Positions 1-7,821 of a stretch of 42,076 bases of DNA are shown here, piece by piece. The DNA is from a virus: the IMG/VR virus record IMGVR_UViG_3300017971_000125, positions 1 to 42,076 of that record, one strand, 5' to 3'. Position 1 is the stretch's first letter; each line of letters opens with the position of its first letter. The position numbers and the translations under genes are program-made. The notes beneath the pieces were generated by a model. The model had not been told where the DNA came from and did no database searches. It worked only from the letters and a program-made list of their open reading frames with translations.

Positions 1-123
1 AGGTTTATGGCAATGCTGAGGTTTATGGCAATGCAAGATTATTGTACGGCAAGGTAAGTATAGCAATTACAACGTTCAAGGAAAAAGAATATATAGCGAG
101 TAGCATGGGTATATATCCGGTCG
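1..123. repeat. Left copy of 123-bp terminal direct repeat (circular assembly overlap)
   Basis: Bases 1-123 are identical to 41954-42076. The first 35 bases or so are the last hexapeptide repeat units; the remaining 88 are unique sequence, so the match is not an artefact of the repeat array alone. A short exact overlap like this is what an assembler leaves on a circular or circularly permuted molecule. True short terminal repeats of the virion DNA are the alternative. Confidence 0.9.
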
Positions 124-407
124 CAAATAAGTATGTATTATTCAAAAGGGTAAACAAAATAGATAATAACTATTTCTCTTGTTACGATCAAAATTTCACT
201 TATAATAAATGTGGGTATACCGAGGCTACATATGTTGACGAAAATAAAATGACGTCCTGTACTTATGGCTTACATTTCTCTACGCCGCACTACTGGGGAG
301 CTGGCAACTGCTTAATAGCCTGTGAAGTGCATGTCGACGACATAATAACGTGTCAGGAGGCGAAAATAAGAGCCAGAAAATGCAAATTTCTGGAAGAGAT
401 AGATTGA
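1..407 (+). CDS. Hexapeptide-repeat protein, C-terminal part (gene continues from 41335 across the circular junction)
   Basis: This is the 3' part of the gene that begins at 41335. The reading frame runs unbroken through the 123-base overlap, giving a joined protein of about 341 residues. This part finishes the hexapeptide repeats (last units end near base 35) and encodes a unique C-terminal domain of about 120 residues. The domain has scattered Cys (SCYD, NKCGY, TSCTYGLHFSTP, LIACEV, ITCQEAKIRARK) and resembles domains, DUF7666-like from memory, found at the end of phage repeat proteins. An apparent TTG start at 42 is internal and should be ignored. The function is unknown; a beta-helix stalk carrying a small globular head is the likely architecture. 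Confidence 0.85.
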   Translation, partial: VYGNAEVYGNARLLYGKVSIAITTFKEKEYIASSMGIYPVANKYVLFKRVNKIDNNYFSCYDQNFTYNKCGYTEATYVDENKMTSCTYGLHFSTPHYWGAGNCLIACEVHVDDIITCQEAKIRARKCKFLEEID

Positions 408-411
408 CTAA

Positions 412-436
412 GGCCCCCTTCGGGGGGCGGTTTTTT
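412..436 (+). terminator. Rho-independent terminator after the hexapeptide-repeat gene
   Basis: A C5-TTC-G5 hairpin (414-426) with an extra G, followed by six T at 431-436, lies just after the stop at 407. The stable UUC-type loop and T-run make this a strong intrinsic terminator for the + strand. Confidence 0.85.
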
Positions 437-594
437 AAAGCTAAAAATTTGAGTATATTATCCCGGTGCTTTTAGCGGGGTTAATATAAAGTTTATTTTT
501 ATCAGTGTATGGCCCCGGGGCGGGATTGTTTGGGTGATTGCTTATGAGACAGCCCCGGGGTTTTTTAAAACTAAAAACGATAGTGAGGTGTAGC
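437..594 (+). terminator. Non-coding interval with a second GC-rich hairpin and T-run (513-566)
   Basis: No convincing gene lies here. CCCCGGGGC at 513-521 pairs with GCCCCGGGG at 552-560, which is followed by six T, giving a long-loop terminator or attenuator. Each CCCCGGGG is also self-complementary, so alternative folds are possible. The bases after both T-runs in this interval are nearly the same (TTTTTTAAAGCTAAAAA near 431 and TTTTTTAAAACTAAAAA near 561), as if the terminator module were duplicated. A leader controlling the next gene is possible; no good promoter was seen inside. Confidence 0.5.
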
Positions 595-798
595 ATGATA
601 CATTTTCATAATAAAGATAGCCGTTTTGGCCCATTGACCGCGTGCGGTCTGGAACGGGGTTATAGACCCGTAAGTGGCGATATAGGGATGGTAACGTGCA
701 AAAGATGTTTGAAAAGTTATAGTGATATGCCAAAAGAATACTATGCAAGGCTTGAAGCAACAGAAAGGAATCGAAATGAGAAAAGATTTTATGAATAA
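595..798 (+). CDS. Small Cys/His protein, probable zinc-binding
   Basis: 67 residues starting at the ATG preceded by GAGGTG at 585-590; the open frame upstream to 538 lacks a ribosome binding site. The protein has an ACG motif near residue 17 and a CKRC knuckle near residue 40, with His at 3 and 5, so a small zinc-finger fold is likely. Its last 23 bases overlap the next gene, indicating translational coupling. Specific function is unknown. Confidence 0.7.
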   Translation: MIHFHNKDSRFGPLTACGLERGYRPVSGDIGMVTCKRCLKSYSDMPKEYYARLEATERNRNEKRFYE

Positions 799-1144
799 CC
801 TGTGGCGGTGGTCATGCGGCCTACCCGAAAGAGAGACAGAAAAAATGAAATTGAGTGAGCTTTACAGGACTGAGTGGTCAGAAAAATTTGAAAACTTGAT
901 GCGTAATCGGCTTGTGCTGGGTGCTTTTCGTTACGGGAAATTGCAGGATCAGAGCAAGCCCCGTTATGATCGTATAGGCTCAATCGAAAGCCGCCTGAAG
1001 GGATATATAAAAACCGGCAATACAGAATTTCTGGTTGATATCGCTAATATGTGTATGCTGGAGTTTGTCGAAGGCAAGCACCCGAATAAGCATTTTAAAG
1101 CAATTGATGATGGTGAACACACGAAAATAATTAAAAACACTTGA
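776..1144 (+). CDS. Conserved phage hypothetical protein
   Basis: 122 residues. The start at 776 is chosen for AAAGGA about 8 bases upstream; the open frame extends back to 722 without such a site. The centre is rich in Arg and Tyr (NRLVLGAFRYGKL, then RYDRIGSIESRLKGY), followed by a helix with GNTEFLVDIANMCMLEF and an EGKHPNKHF segment. I recognise this layout from uncharacterised phage proteins but no function is assigned. It is the last gene of block A; its stop codon overlaps the -35 box of the promoter at 1141. Confidence 0.75.
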   Translation: MRKDFMNNLWRWSCGLPERETEKMKLSELYRTEWSEKFENLMRNRLVLGAFRYGKLQDQSKPRYDRIGSIESRLKGYIKTGNTEFLVDIANMCMLEFVEGKHPNKHFKAIDDGEHTKIIKNT

Positions 1145-1170
1145 CATAAAAACTAGAAGCTGTTTATAAT
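1141..1170 (+). promoter_or_regulatory. Consensus sigma-70-type promoter pointing into the convergent hairpin region
   Basis: TTGACA at 1141-1146 and TATAAT at 1165-1170, both perfect consensus, are 18 bases apart. Predicted start is near 1177. No gene follows on this strand, so it would make a short RNA ending at the downstream hairpins or an antisense RNA to the 3' end of the helicase gene. The spacer and -10 box form the left arm of the inverted repeat at 1148-1213. Confidence 0.5.
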
Positions 1171-1215
1171 TGGTTAAATGAATCTATCCAGTTATAAACA
1201 GCTTCTAGTTTTTTT
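1148..1215 (+). terminator. 22-bp perfect inverted repeat with T-run, terminator for block A
   Basis: Bases 1148-1169 are the exact reverse complement of 1192-1213, with 22 bases between; the right arm ends in a run of seven T. In RNA read from the upstream gene this is a very long hairpin followed by U, so it should terminate or protect the transcript. It is low in GC for a terminator, and the length and perfection of the arms are unusual. Confidence 0.7.
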
Positions 1216-1223
1216 CATCACAC

Positions 1224-1250
1224 AAAAAACCCCTCATTATTGAGGGGTTT
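1224..1250 (-). terminator. Rho-independent terminator for the helicase operon
   Basis: A perfect 10-bp stem (1227-1236 with 1241-1250) has a TTAT loop. Read on the minus strand it follows the helicase stop at 1258 and ends in six T. It may also help stop + strand transcripts. Confidence 0.85.
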
Positions 1251-1257
1251 CTCCTGT

Positions 1258-3585
1258 CTATATAATCTTTTTAATCATTTCTGATTTTTCTTTTAGTCGT
1301 CTCCGCATAAGTTCATCAATCCCGGTTGTAAAATAATAGTAATAACAATACATTTGTCTTGTCTGGCCTTTACGGAGTACGCGCCGGGCTGTCTGTTCCA
1401 TTGCCGCCGGCGTCCAGTCCATTTCTATATAATGCACTACATTTGTTCTTGTTATATTATGGCCTTCTTTTAACGCGCCGATAGTTGCAATAATAATATC
1501 AAATTTACTTTCCTGAAAATCTTTGACAATATTATGTCGTTTCTTTTTCGTGACATTTCCGGTGATTACTTCATAAGTATAGGCTTTAAATTTCTTCTGT
1601 AATAAAACCTCGACCGCCTCAATAACTGACTTATGGTAGACATATATTATGCAGCTACCGTGTTCTGTTAGTGTGTCTTTCAAAGGTTCTGTTAAGTGAG
1701 TCAATTTAAACACGGCGGTTTTCTGTCTTAATTCTGCATATCTGAACGCCTCAACACTTTGTAAGTTATCAAGGCCCTCAAGGTCATCGACAGACATATT
1801 ATTGTCTTCTATAAAATCAAGTTCGTCCTGAATTGCTTTTTTTGTCTTTGCGTCCTTTGCAACAATGGGAATCTGTATATTTTCCCGGGGTGGTAGACCT
1901 TCGATAAATTTTCTTGACAGCATACATTGTTTTAATAATAATCTTAATTCAGCCTCTTTTTTTACGCCTTCGTGTTTAATACCATACGGTGTATGATATA
2001 TCTTTGCAGCATAACAGTTTAGAAACTCGTATTTACTCATATGATTCAAACTTTCCGGGGCGATTCTTATTATTATATGATATAGCTCCTCTATTCGATT
2101 AAGTAAAGGCGTGCCGGTTAAAAGTAACATTTTATTTGTGCGATTACTATAATGGCTTTTTTTGTTCTGGTAGGTGCCGAGGATACGTCTTGACCGTCTG
2201 GAGTTCCATGATTTTAGATAGTGCGCTTCATCACAGATAACGAGTGAAAACTCTTTTTTAAATAGTTGCTTGAAAATAAGATCACTCACGGCCATGTCAT
2301 AACTTACAATATAAATATCAGCATCATAAAGGACCTGTTTAGTGCTGTCTATAATGCAGCGCTCGCCCTTAATATTCCAGAAGTCAAGTTCATCGCACCA
2401 GTTATAAATTAAATATGCGGGAACGATTATTAACCCCGGCTTTTTTGTTTTCAGTGCTTTTTTTAAGACTTCCAGAGATTGCGCCGTATTATGTGTAACG
2501 ATATAATCGTTTGTAATATAGGTACTATCGTCGGAGTGTACGCTTATACATACCGCTTCTTTTTCTCCAATATATTCTATGTTTTTAAAATATTTCACTG
2601 GCTTAAATCTTTTAGGCTTTACCCATTTAGCGGCTTTTCTATAGCAATAAAACGGGTTAAAATCAAGCAGTACATTGATAGTGTATTCTTTCTCCCGGCG
2701 TAGTTTAATCAATGCTCGCCCGCCGAGTGATAGTACTAATTGTTTTATGTCGTATGCAAGTTCCGGGGATGACGTACTATATATACATGAACAGCTACCA
2801 TTTTCTTTTACGCTACAACACCCGTCTGTGTCCATTAAACCTTTTAATAGATCTGTGCGCTGTTCTACTGAACCTAAAAAATATTCGGGCGGTATAAACT
2901 TTTCTAATGATAAAACATTTAGCTTTAGTCGTCGGATCTCGTTTAATAGATCATTCTGTTTATATTTTAATCCGTTAAGATTGTACCTTTTATGATTTTC
3001 GTGGTGGTATATACTCCCCGGTGTACACAGATGTTTTGATTCTTCTATTATTCTGGTAATGATATCAGTATCGGGGGTGCTTATAGATATGCTCGGTCCG
3101 CATAGGTACCCGTCACCGATAAGCGCGCCGAGTGTATAAGGTTCTATAATATATTTTTTCTGAGTGTGGTCTACCGGTTGCACTACTGGTATTTGACAAC
3201 GTGCCTTTAATTTTTCTATATATTCAAGCGGTGCGACCTGCCACCCCTGTTTTCTATTTTTGTGGTTATCGGACCTGTATTTCCATAGATGTTCTTTGCA
3301 ACATTCTGTATATGTATAATCGGAGAAAGTCACTCTGTATATATCTTTCATTCCCTGTGGGTATACACCTGTAACAACACACGTTTTTCCGTTAGATGAA
3401 AATACAGTATCGCCTGTTTCTATACTACCTATTTCTCGCCAGCCGTCCGGAGTTAACACGGGCGTATTATATGGTTGTGCTTTGCCCTTACCCATAATGT
3501 CCGCAAGTATGACACCTTTGTATTTCGTAAGACCTTTTAAAATCCACTGGACACCCGACACTTGATCGGGATCAAGAACCGGCAT
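1258..3585 (-). CDS. SNF2/DEAH superfamily 2 helicase interrupted by an intein
   Basis: 775-residue precursor; the mature helicase is residues 1-35 joined to 367-775 (444 residues). It starts directly at a Q-motif-like PDQVSGVQWIL and reaches Walker A (ADIMGKGK then T), where the intein sits. DEAH is at about 452-455, LLLTGTP at about 487-493, and the C-terminal RecA domain ends with ARRVLRKGQT. In phages this compact SNF2-like helicase typically accompanies DUF2815, DUF2800 and a family A polymerase, all present here, so a DNA replication or recombination role is inferred. Its start overlaps the preceding small gene by 14 bases. Splicing is needed to restore the ATP-binding loop. Confidence 0.93.
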   Translation of the reverse strand: MPVLDPDQVSGVQWILKGLTKYKGVILADIMGKGKAQPYNTPVLTPDGWREIGSIETGDTVFSSNGKTCVVTGVYPQGMKDIYRVTFSDYTYTECCKEHLWKYRSDNHKNRKQGWQVAPLEYIEKLKARCQIPVVQPVDHTQKKYIIEPYTLGALIGDGYLCGPSISISTPDTDIITRIIEESKHLCTPGSIYHHENHKRYNLNGLKYKQNDLLNEIRRLKLNVLSLEKFIPPEYFLGSVEQRTDLLKGLMDTDGCCSVKENGSCSCIYSTSSPELAYDIKQLVLSLGGRALIKLRREKEYTINVLLDFNPFYCYRKAAKWVKPKRFKPVKYFKNIEYIGEKEAVCISVHSDDSTYITNDYIVTHNTAQSLEVLKKALKTKKPGLIIVPAYLIYNWCDELDFWNIKGERCIIDSTKQVLYDADIYIVSYDMAVSDLIFKQLFKKEFSLVICDEAHYLKSWNSRRSRRILGTYQNKKSHYSNRTNKMLLLTGTPLLNRIEELYHIIIRIAPESLNHMSKYEFLNCYAAKIYHTPYGIKHEGVKKEAELRLLLKQCMLSRKFIEGLPPRENIQIPIVAKDAKTKKAIQDELDFIEDNNMSVDDLEGLDNLQSVEAFRYAELRQKTAVFKLTHLTEPLKDTLTEHGSCIIYVYHKSVIEAVEVLLQKKFKAYTYEVITGNVTKKKRHNIVKDFQESKFDIIIATIGALKEGHNITRTNVVHYIEMDWTPAAMEQTARRVLRKGQTRQMYCYYYYFTTGIDELMRRRLKEKSEMIKKII
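2488..3480 (-). other. Class 3 intein with LAGLIDADG homing endonuclease
   Basis: 331 residues (Ala36 to Asn366 of the precursor). The first residue is Ala rather than Cys or Ser, in block A AQPYNTPVLTPDGW. It ends YIVTHN with Thr as the +1 residue. The diagnostic class 3 triad is visible: Trp101 two residues after the block B His (EHLW), Cys346 at the usual Asp place of block F (AVCISV) and Thr364 just before the final HN. Two endonuclease motifs are intact, LGALIGDGY at 152-160 with Asp158 and LLKGLMDTDG at 246-255 with Asp254. Insertion is inside the Walker A motif, a typical highly conserved intein site. Confidence 0.9.
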
Positions 3586-3763
3586 TGAGGCGCCCTTTAA
3601 CTTTTTTTAATATTTTTTCATCATGTACTGCTATGTCTATAAGGTGTCGCATGAACTCACCTTTCGGGTAGATGCCCACTACTTGATTTAATCGCGCCTC
3701 AAGCGCGTAATATTCTTTATCCGTGCTGAACGATAGATGTATATGTTTGAATAGTTTCCGCAT
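3572..3763 (-). CDS. Small hypothetical protein
   Basis: 63 residues, not recognised. It has a basic N-terminus (MRKLFKHIHLSF) followed by a helix-turn-helix-sized segment (EARLNQVVGIYPKGEFMRHLIDIAV). AAAGAGG lies a few bases upstream of the ATG. The gene sits after the terminator at 3777-3809 and overlaps the helicase start by 14 bases, so it is translated with the helicase. Confidence 0.65.
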   Translation of the reverse strand: MRKLFKHIHLSFSTDKEYYALEARLNQVVGIYPKGEFMRHLIDIAVHDEKILKKVKGRLNAGS

Positions 3764-3776
3764 TTTTTTACCTCTT

Positions 3777-3809
3777 TAAAAAAACACCCCCGGTAACGGT
3801 CGGGGGTGT
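3777..3809 (-). terminator. Hairpin terminator or attenuator between the SSB gene and the helicase genes
   Basis: ACACCCCC at 3784-3791 pairs with GGGGGTGT at 3802-3809; on the minus strand it is followed by seven T. It lies downstream of the SSB stop and just before the ribosome binding site of the next gene, so it probably lowers helicase expression relative to the SSB. Confidence 0.85.
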
Positions 3810-3839
3810 AAAATAATATTGTTTTGGAGAAATAACAAC

Positions 3840-4448
3840 CTACTCGAATGGGTTGTCTGAATCGTCGTACTCTTCTGCTTCGTCTGATTCAATAACAGAA
3901 AAAGCAGTCTGCTTAAACGAGTTGTCGTCGCGTACTTTCTGAACTTCTAAGAGTTGCAATGTCGCGCCGTATTTTGACCCGGCCTTGAAACAATAACACG
4001 AAATATGAGCACGAACCCACGCCCCGCCGTATATTTCACTGCTAATAAGGGATGCAGGAATTTCATTTGGTTTCCCGTCACCGCCGGGGTAGTAACAGCC
4101 CGGGGGGCCAAATTTGGGGTTTTTGCTCAACTTGAACTTGCGCATATTCTTAAAATGCGGGTACTTGTCAAGATCCATGCTATTTCCTTCCTTAAAAAGA
4201 AAATAATCATCGTTCTTGTCTCTCAGCGATCGACGTAAAGCCTCGTCTTTGCCTTTCTTGGGCCAGTCCATCGCTCCAATATTTGCCGTAACAAATTCGG
4301 CTATCTCGTCCATTAGAGCTTTATCATCTGTAATACCTGTTACAGAATATTTTAAATTTTTTCCTTCATAGCCTTTAGGCTCGTCCAGTGCTGGAAAAAC
4401 GCACCTAAACTCTTTTGTAATCATGGTCTTTTTTGGCTTATCTGCCAT
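3840..4448 (-). CDS. DUF2815-type single-stranded DNA-binding protein
   Basis: 202 residues from the second ATG, chosen because AAGAGG is 7 bases upstream of it; the first ATG at 4454 is too close to that site. The central region (MDLDKYPHFKNMRKFKLS, FGPPGCYYPGGDGKPNEI, GGAWVRAHISCYCF) fits the DUF2815 family, a phage T7-gp2.5-like ssDNA-binding protein. The C-terminal tail is strongly acidic (EEYDDSDNPFE), as in SSBs that recruit replication partners. Its own promoter is at 4486-4514, divergent from the DUF2800 and polymerase operon. Confidence 0.88.
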   Translation of the reverse strand: MADKPKKTMITKEFRCVFPALDEPKGYEGKNLKYSVTGITDDKALMDEIAEFVTANIGAMDWPKKGKDEALRRSLRDKNDDYFLFKEGNSMDLDKYPHFKNMRKFKLSKNPKFGPPGCYYPGGDGKPNEIPASLISSEIYGGAWVRAHISCYCFKAGSKYGATLQLLEVQKVRDDNSFKQTAFSVIESDEAEEYDDSDNPFE

Positions 4449-4485
4449 ATGCATACCTCTTTTTTAATTTTTTAAATTTAACCAT

Positions 4486-4514
4486 ACTATAGTATATATA
4501 CTAAAAACTGTCAA
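4486..4514 (-). promoter_or_regulatory. Promoter for the SSB-helicase operon with palindromic operator-like spacer
   Basis: On the minus strand TTGACA (4514-4509) and TATAGT (4491-4486) are 17 bases apart. The spacer and -10 contain two overlapping 12-bp palindromes, AGTATATATACT and ATACTATAGTAT, suitable for a dimeric repressor such as one of the RHH proteins encoded here. Confidence 0.75.
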
Positions 4515-4542
4515 GAACATTTTAAAAAAATTTAAAAAAGTC

Positions 4543-4572
4543 TTGACACAATAATCACACGTGCACTATATT
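4543..4572 (+). promoter_or_regulatory. Early promoter for the DUF2800-polymerase operon
   Basis: TTGACA at 4543-4548 and TATATT at 4567-4572 with an 18-base spacer, preceded by an A/T tract (AATTTAAAAAAGTC) resembling an UP element. The same upstream sequence occurs at the promoters at 8116 and 40236. AAAAGGAG follows at about 4587 before the ATG at 4602. Confidence 0.8.
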
Positions 4573-4601
4573 AAGCTAAACTCAAAAAAGGAGAAATAGA
4601 C

Positions 4602-5738
4602 ATGAATAAATTTAAGCTTATTGCAAGTGCTGCATACAGGTGGTCAGAATGTCCTGGCTCAGTACATCTTGAATCTAAAATGACAGAGAAAATCGACGAG
4701 CGTTCACCGGCTGCAATATTTGGTACGATGTTACATGATATTGGTGAGGGTATGATCAAGGGTGAGTCCATGACCGCTATGTTTAGAAAGCACGGGATAA
4801 AGAGAGATCACCCAGAACTTGACAGGATTAAACACACCGTGCAGTTTTATAAAAAAGCTGTTAATAGAATCAAGAATGAGTACACAAAAAAGAATGGTAA
4901 GTCTTCGATGAACATTGAAGAGAAAATAAGATATACAATAGAACACCCGGAACTTGACAATGTATACGAAAATGTTGCAAAGATGGACTGTATGTTTGTT
5001 AACTCTGATAAGAAAGTCTTAGAATTAAACGTAATAGACTTAAAGACAGGCAATTGGGATTATACCGATAGTGCACAGATACAACTTGATTATACGGGGG
5101 CGCTTGCGGTCCTCACGACTAAAAAGAAATATGAAAAGATTATAATAAATACAACTATCGTTCAGCCTTACTTATGGGACGACAACAACCGTGTTGTTTA
5201 CGGTCAGTACGAAACAACAAGAGATGAAATACAGGAGAACCTTTTTGACAGCCTTTTTAGAATTGATAACGGGGCGGGGAAATGTATATCGGGCAGCCAC
5301 TGTACTTTTTGCTCTGCTCTTCCTGTTTGCCCTGTTATGGGTCACTATGTCGAGACCATAAACCAGACGATACAAATATCGGGCATGGAAATAACTGATT
5401 TCTCAACAGAGTTTTTAGAGAGCGTATACTCTCAGAAAAAATCTATAGAAAACTTTTTATCTCAAATTGAAAAAGTATTGATTAAACAGGCTCAGGATGG
5501 CGTAGAACTGAAACATTATAATATTGGAAAACGTCTGGGAAACCGGAAGTGGAGAGACGAAAAAGAAGTAGTGAAAAAGTTTAAGTATCTGGGTGAAGAT
5601 ATTTATAACAAGAAATTAAAAACACCAGCCCAGCTTGAGAAATTAGCAGGTAAAGAAAACCTAAGTGAGTATTGTGATCGGTCAGAAACGCCGATGTTAG
5701 AAAAGAAGAAGGAAACATCTTTTGACATATTGGAGTAA
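4602..5738 (+). CDS. DUF2800 family PD-(D/E)XK nuclease-like protein (Cas4/RecB-type)
   Basis: 378 residues. N-terminal SAAYRWSECPGSVHLE and FGTMLHDIGEG (the conserved His) are followed by the catalytic-type core ELNVIDLKTG (Asp...Lys). A cysteine cluster near 225-245 (CISGSHCTFCSALPVCPVM) could hold an iron-sulfur cluster as in Cas4/AddB nucleases. DUF2800 genes travel with DUF2815 and polymerase genes in phage replication modules. The likely role is processing DNA ends during replication or recombination; the exact activity is untested. The next gene starts 5 bases after the stop. Confidence 0.88.
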   Translation: MNKFKLIASAAYRWSECPGSVHLESKMTEKIDERSPAAIFGTMLHDIGEGMIKGESMTAMFRKHGIKRDHPELDRIKHTVQFYKKAVNRIKNEYTKKNGKSSMNIEEKIRYTIEHPELDNVYENVAKMDCMFVNSDKKVLELNVIDLKTGNWDYTDSAQIQLDYTGALAVLTTKKKYEKIIINTTIVQPYLWDDNNRVVYGQYETTRDEIQENLFDSLFRIDNGAGKCISGSHCTFCSALPVCPVMGHYVETINQTIQISGMEITDFSTEFLESVYSQKKSIENFLSQIEKVLIKQAQDGVELKHYNIGKRLGNRKWRDEKEVVKKFKYLGEDIYNKKLKTPAQLEKLAGKENLSEYCDRSETPMLEKKKETSFDILE

Positions 5739-5743
5739 ATGAC

Positions 5744-5926
5744 ATGGGGAAACTTAATTATGTAAACATATTAGATAATATTGTAGAACTGGCGGGTGAC
5801 CAATTAAATGAATGGGAATCTAACTTTATTAGTGATATTATGATTAAATACAGTGACTATAGTTATTTATCTGATAAGCAAAAATCGACCATACTAAAAA
5901 TACAGGAGAAATATTTAAGATCATGA
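5744..5926 (+). CDS. Small helical protein of the replication module
   Basis: 60 residues, mostly helical, with a LNEWESNFISDIMIKY segment followed by LSDKQKSTILKIQEKYL. Similar small proteins are common next to phage polymerase and recombination genes, but no function is known. It overlaps the polymerase start by four bases (ATGA), so it is translationally coupled. Confidence 0.75.
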   Translation: MGKLNYVNILDNIVELAGDQLNEWESNFISDIMIKYSDYSYLSDKQKSTILKIQEKYLRS

Positions 5927-7821
5927 AAAATATATTATTCCTTGACTATGAAACAAGGTCTTTCGCACCCCTGAAAGATGTAGGTGCGTGGAAGTATGCA
6001 GAGCATGAGACGACTGATATAATATGTCTCTCGTATAAAACGCCGCGCATGAAAAAAGCTAAGACGTGGTTACCGGGTCAAAAGATACCTGATGCAATCG
6101 CAAAGCATAGCGGGTACTTTGTCGCACACAATACGTTATTTGAATACGCGATTTCATCCCGTGTATTTGTACTGAAATACAACGCTCCGGAAAGTTTACT
6201 TGACCCGGCGCGGTGGCTCTGTACGTCGTCAATTGCACGGTCTCTAAACTTACCCGGTCGACTCGCTGAACTTTCGGGGGTCATGCAGCTTGAAGAAAAG
6301 AAGCTCGAGACCGGCGCGTATTTAATACAGAAATATTCCATGCCACAAAAAGAACGAAAAACAAATAAGCTATATTTCAACGAGTGTAAAGGTGAGGATC
6401 TTCAAGCAATGATAATGTATTGTGAACGTGACGTTGAAGTTATGGAAAAAATTTACAATAAATTATCAGTACACAGTAACATAGAACTCGAGCGCGAAGT
6501 CTGGCTGCTTGATTTCAGACAGAATATAAATGGAATTCCGGTTGATTATAATACATTGAAGAAAACTATTGAAGTATTGAATAGAAGAGTTGAAAAAGCC
6601 GAAAAGATGTGTGAAAAGTTCGGTGTTAATGTCAGAAGCCCCAAACAGTTAAAAGACTGGTTACTGAGTAGAAGCATCTTTTTAGAAAACACTCAAGAGC
6701 AAACTATAAAAAACTATCTGAAAAACTGTGACGATAAAGAAGTTGAAAAGCTTTTAAATTTACGCTTATTTCTTTCGCGGTCCTCAATAAAAAAGTTTGA
6801 TACTTTATATAATAGATTGAGTGGTGACGATAGACTGAGATATTTTTTAAGGTACTACGGCGCTTTTACTGGTCGATGGGCCGGTGAAGGGTTCCAACCT
6901 CATAACTTACCGAAAAGTTTTCTAACTCCCAAAGAACTTGAAAAGAATGTACTTGATTTCACTACTGGTAAAACGAAATTCTGGGACACAATGAGTGTTG
7001 CAAAGTCCTTAATCCCGGGCATGATTAAGGCCGAAAAAGGAAAACAGTTTATTGTTGGTGACTTTGCAGCGATTGAAACACGCGTACTTGCTTTCATTTC
7101 GGGTGAAGAGAAACTCATTAACATGTATAAGAAGGATAAAGACGTATACAAGGCAATGGCCGCGGTTATTTTTATAAAAAAGATTGACGAGATAGACGAC
7201 AAAGAACGGAAACTTGGCAAACAAACAATCCTCGGTTGCGGTTATGGTATGGGCGTTAATAAGTTTTTGGCAACGTGTGAAAGTTATGGCATGTCTATAC
7301 CCCGTAAACTTGGGGAACGCTCAGTGAGTGCTTATCGTGATACTTTTACAAATATTACGTCTCTGTGGTATGGATTAGAACGTGCTTTTACTAATGCGTA
7401 CGGCACGAAAAAGATAATTAAATATAAAGGGCTGGTGATTGAAGGCGGTAACAGCTTTGTATCAATTCAACTACCGTCCGGGCGTAAATTATACTACCAT
7501 AATGTCGAGCAATCAAGCGAGGGCCTATCGTATTTAAATTTTCAAAAGAAATTCCGTGTACATCTTTACGGTGGTATACTGGTTGAGAATGTCGTACAGG
7601 CAATTGCAAGGGATCTACTTGTTTATTGTATGCTCGAAATGAAAAGACAGGGACTGAACCCGATCTTACACGTACATGACGAAATTATCTGTCATGAAAA
7701 GAAGGTTGGAATTAAGAAGAAAGAGAAGTTATTTAGCGCAATAATGAACACACCACCGGCGTGGTTTAAAGACTTCCCTTTAAAGACTGAAACTGAGATT
7801 TTAGAGAGGTATGTAAAATAA
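5923..7821 (+). CDS. polA: DNA polymerase, family A, with 3'-5' exonuclease domain
   Basis: 632 residues. Exonuclease motifs: LDYETRS (Asp8, Glu10), FVAHNTLFEY, and YCERDVEVM. Polymerase motif A is GDFAAIETRV (Asp380), motif B has Lys433 and Tyr441 in KQTILGCGYGMG, and motif C is HVHDEI (His585-Glu587). There is no 5' nuclease domain. All visible catalytic residues are intact, so it should be the phage replicative polymerase, working with the DUF2815 SSB, the primase-helicase at 37669 and the SNF2 helicase. Confidence 0.97.
   Translation: MKNILFLDYETRSFAPLKDVGAWKYAEHETTDIICLSYKTPRMKKAKTWLPGQKIPDAIAKHSGYFVAHNTLFEYAISSRVFVLKYNAPESLLDPARWLCTSSIARSLNLPGRLAELSGVMQLEEKKLETGAYLIQKYSMPQKERKTNKLYFNECKGEDLQAMIMYCERDVEVMEKIYNKLSVHSNIELEREVWLLDFRQNINGIPVDYNTLKKTIEVLNRRVEKAEKMCEKFGVNVRSPKQLKDWLLSRSIFLENTQEQTIKNYLKNCDDKEVEKLLNLRLFLSRSSIKKFDTLYNRLSGDDRLRYFLRYYGAFTGRWAGEGFQPHNLPKSFLTPKELEKNVLDFTTGKTKFWDTMSVAKSLIPGMIKAEKGKQFIVGDFAAIETRVLAFISGEEKLINMYKKDKDVYKAMAAVIFIKKIDEIDDKERKLGKQTILGCGYGMGVNKFLATCESYGMSIPRKLGERSVSAYRDTFTNITSLWYGLERAFTNAYGTKKIIKYKGLVIEGGNSFVSIQLPSGRKLYYHNVEQSSEGLSYLNFQKKFRVHLYGGILVENVVQAIARDLLVYCMLEMKRQGLNPILHVHDEIICHEKKVGIKKKEKLFSAIMNTPPAWFKDFPLKTETEILERYVK

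Noticed and set aside
538-594. Upstream start for the small Cys/His protein
   Set aside because: It would run through the T6 terminator region and has no ribosome site; ATG 595 has GAGGTG.
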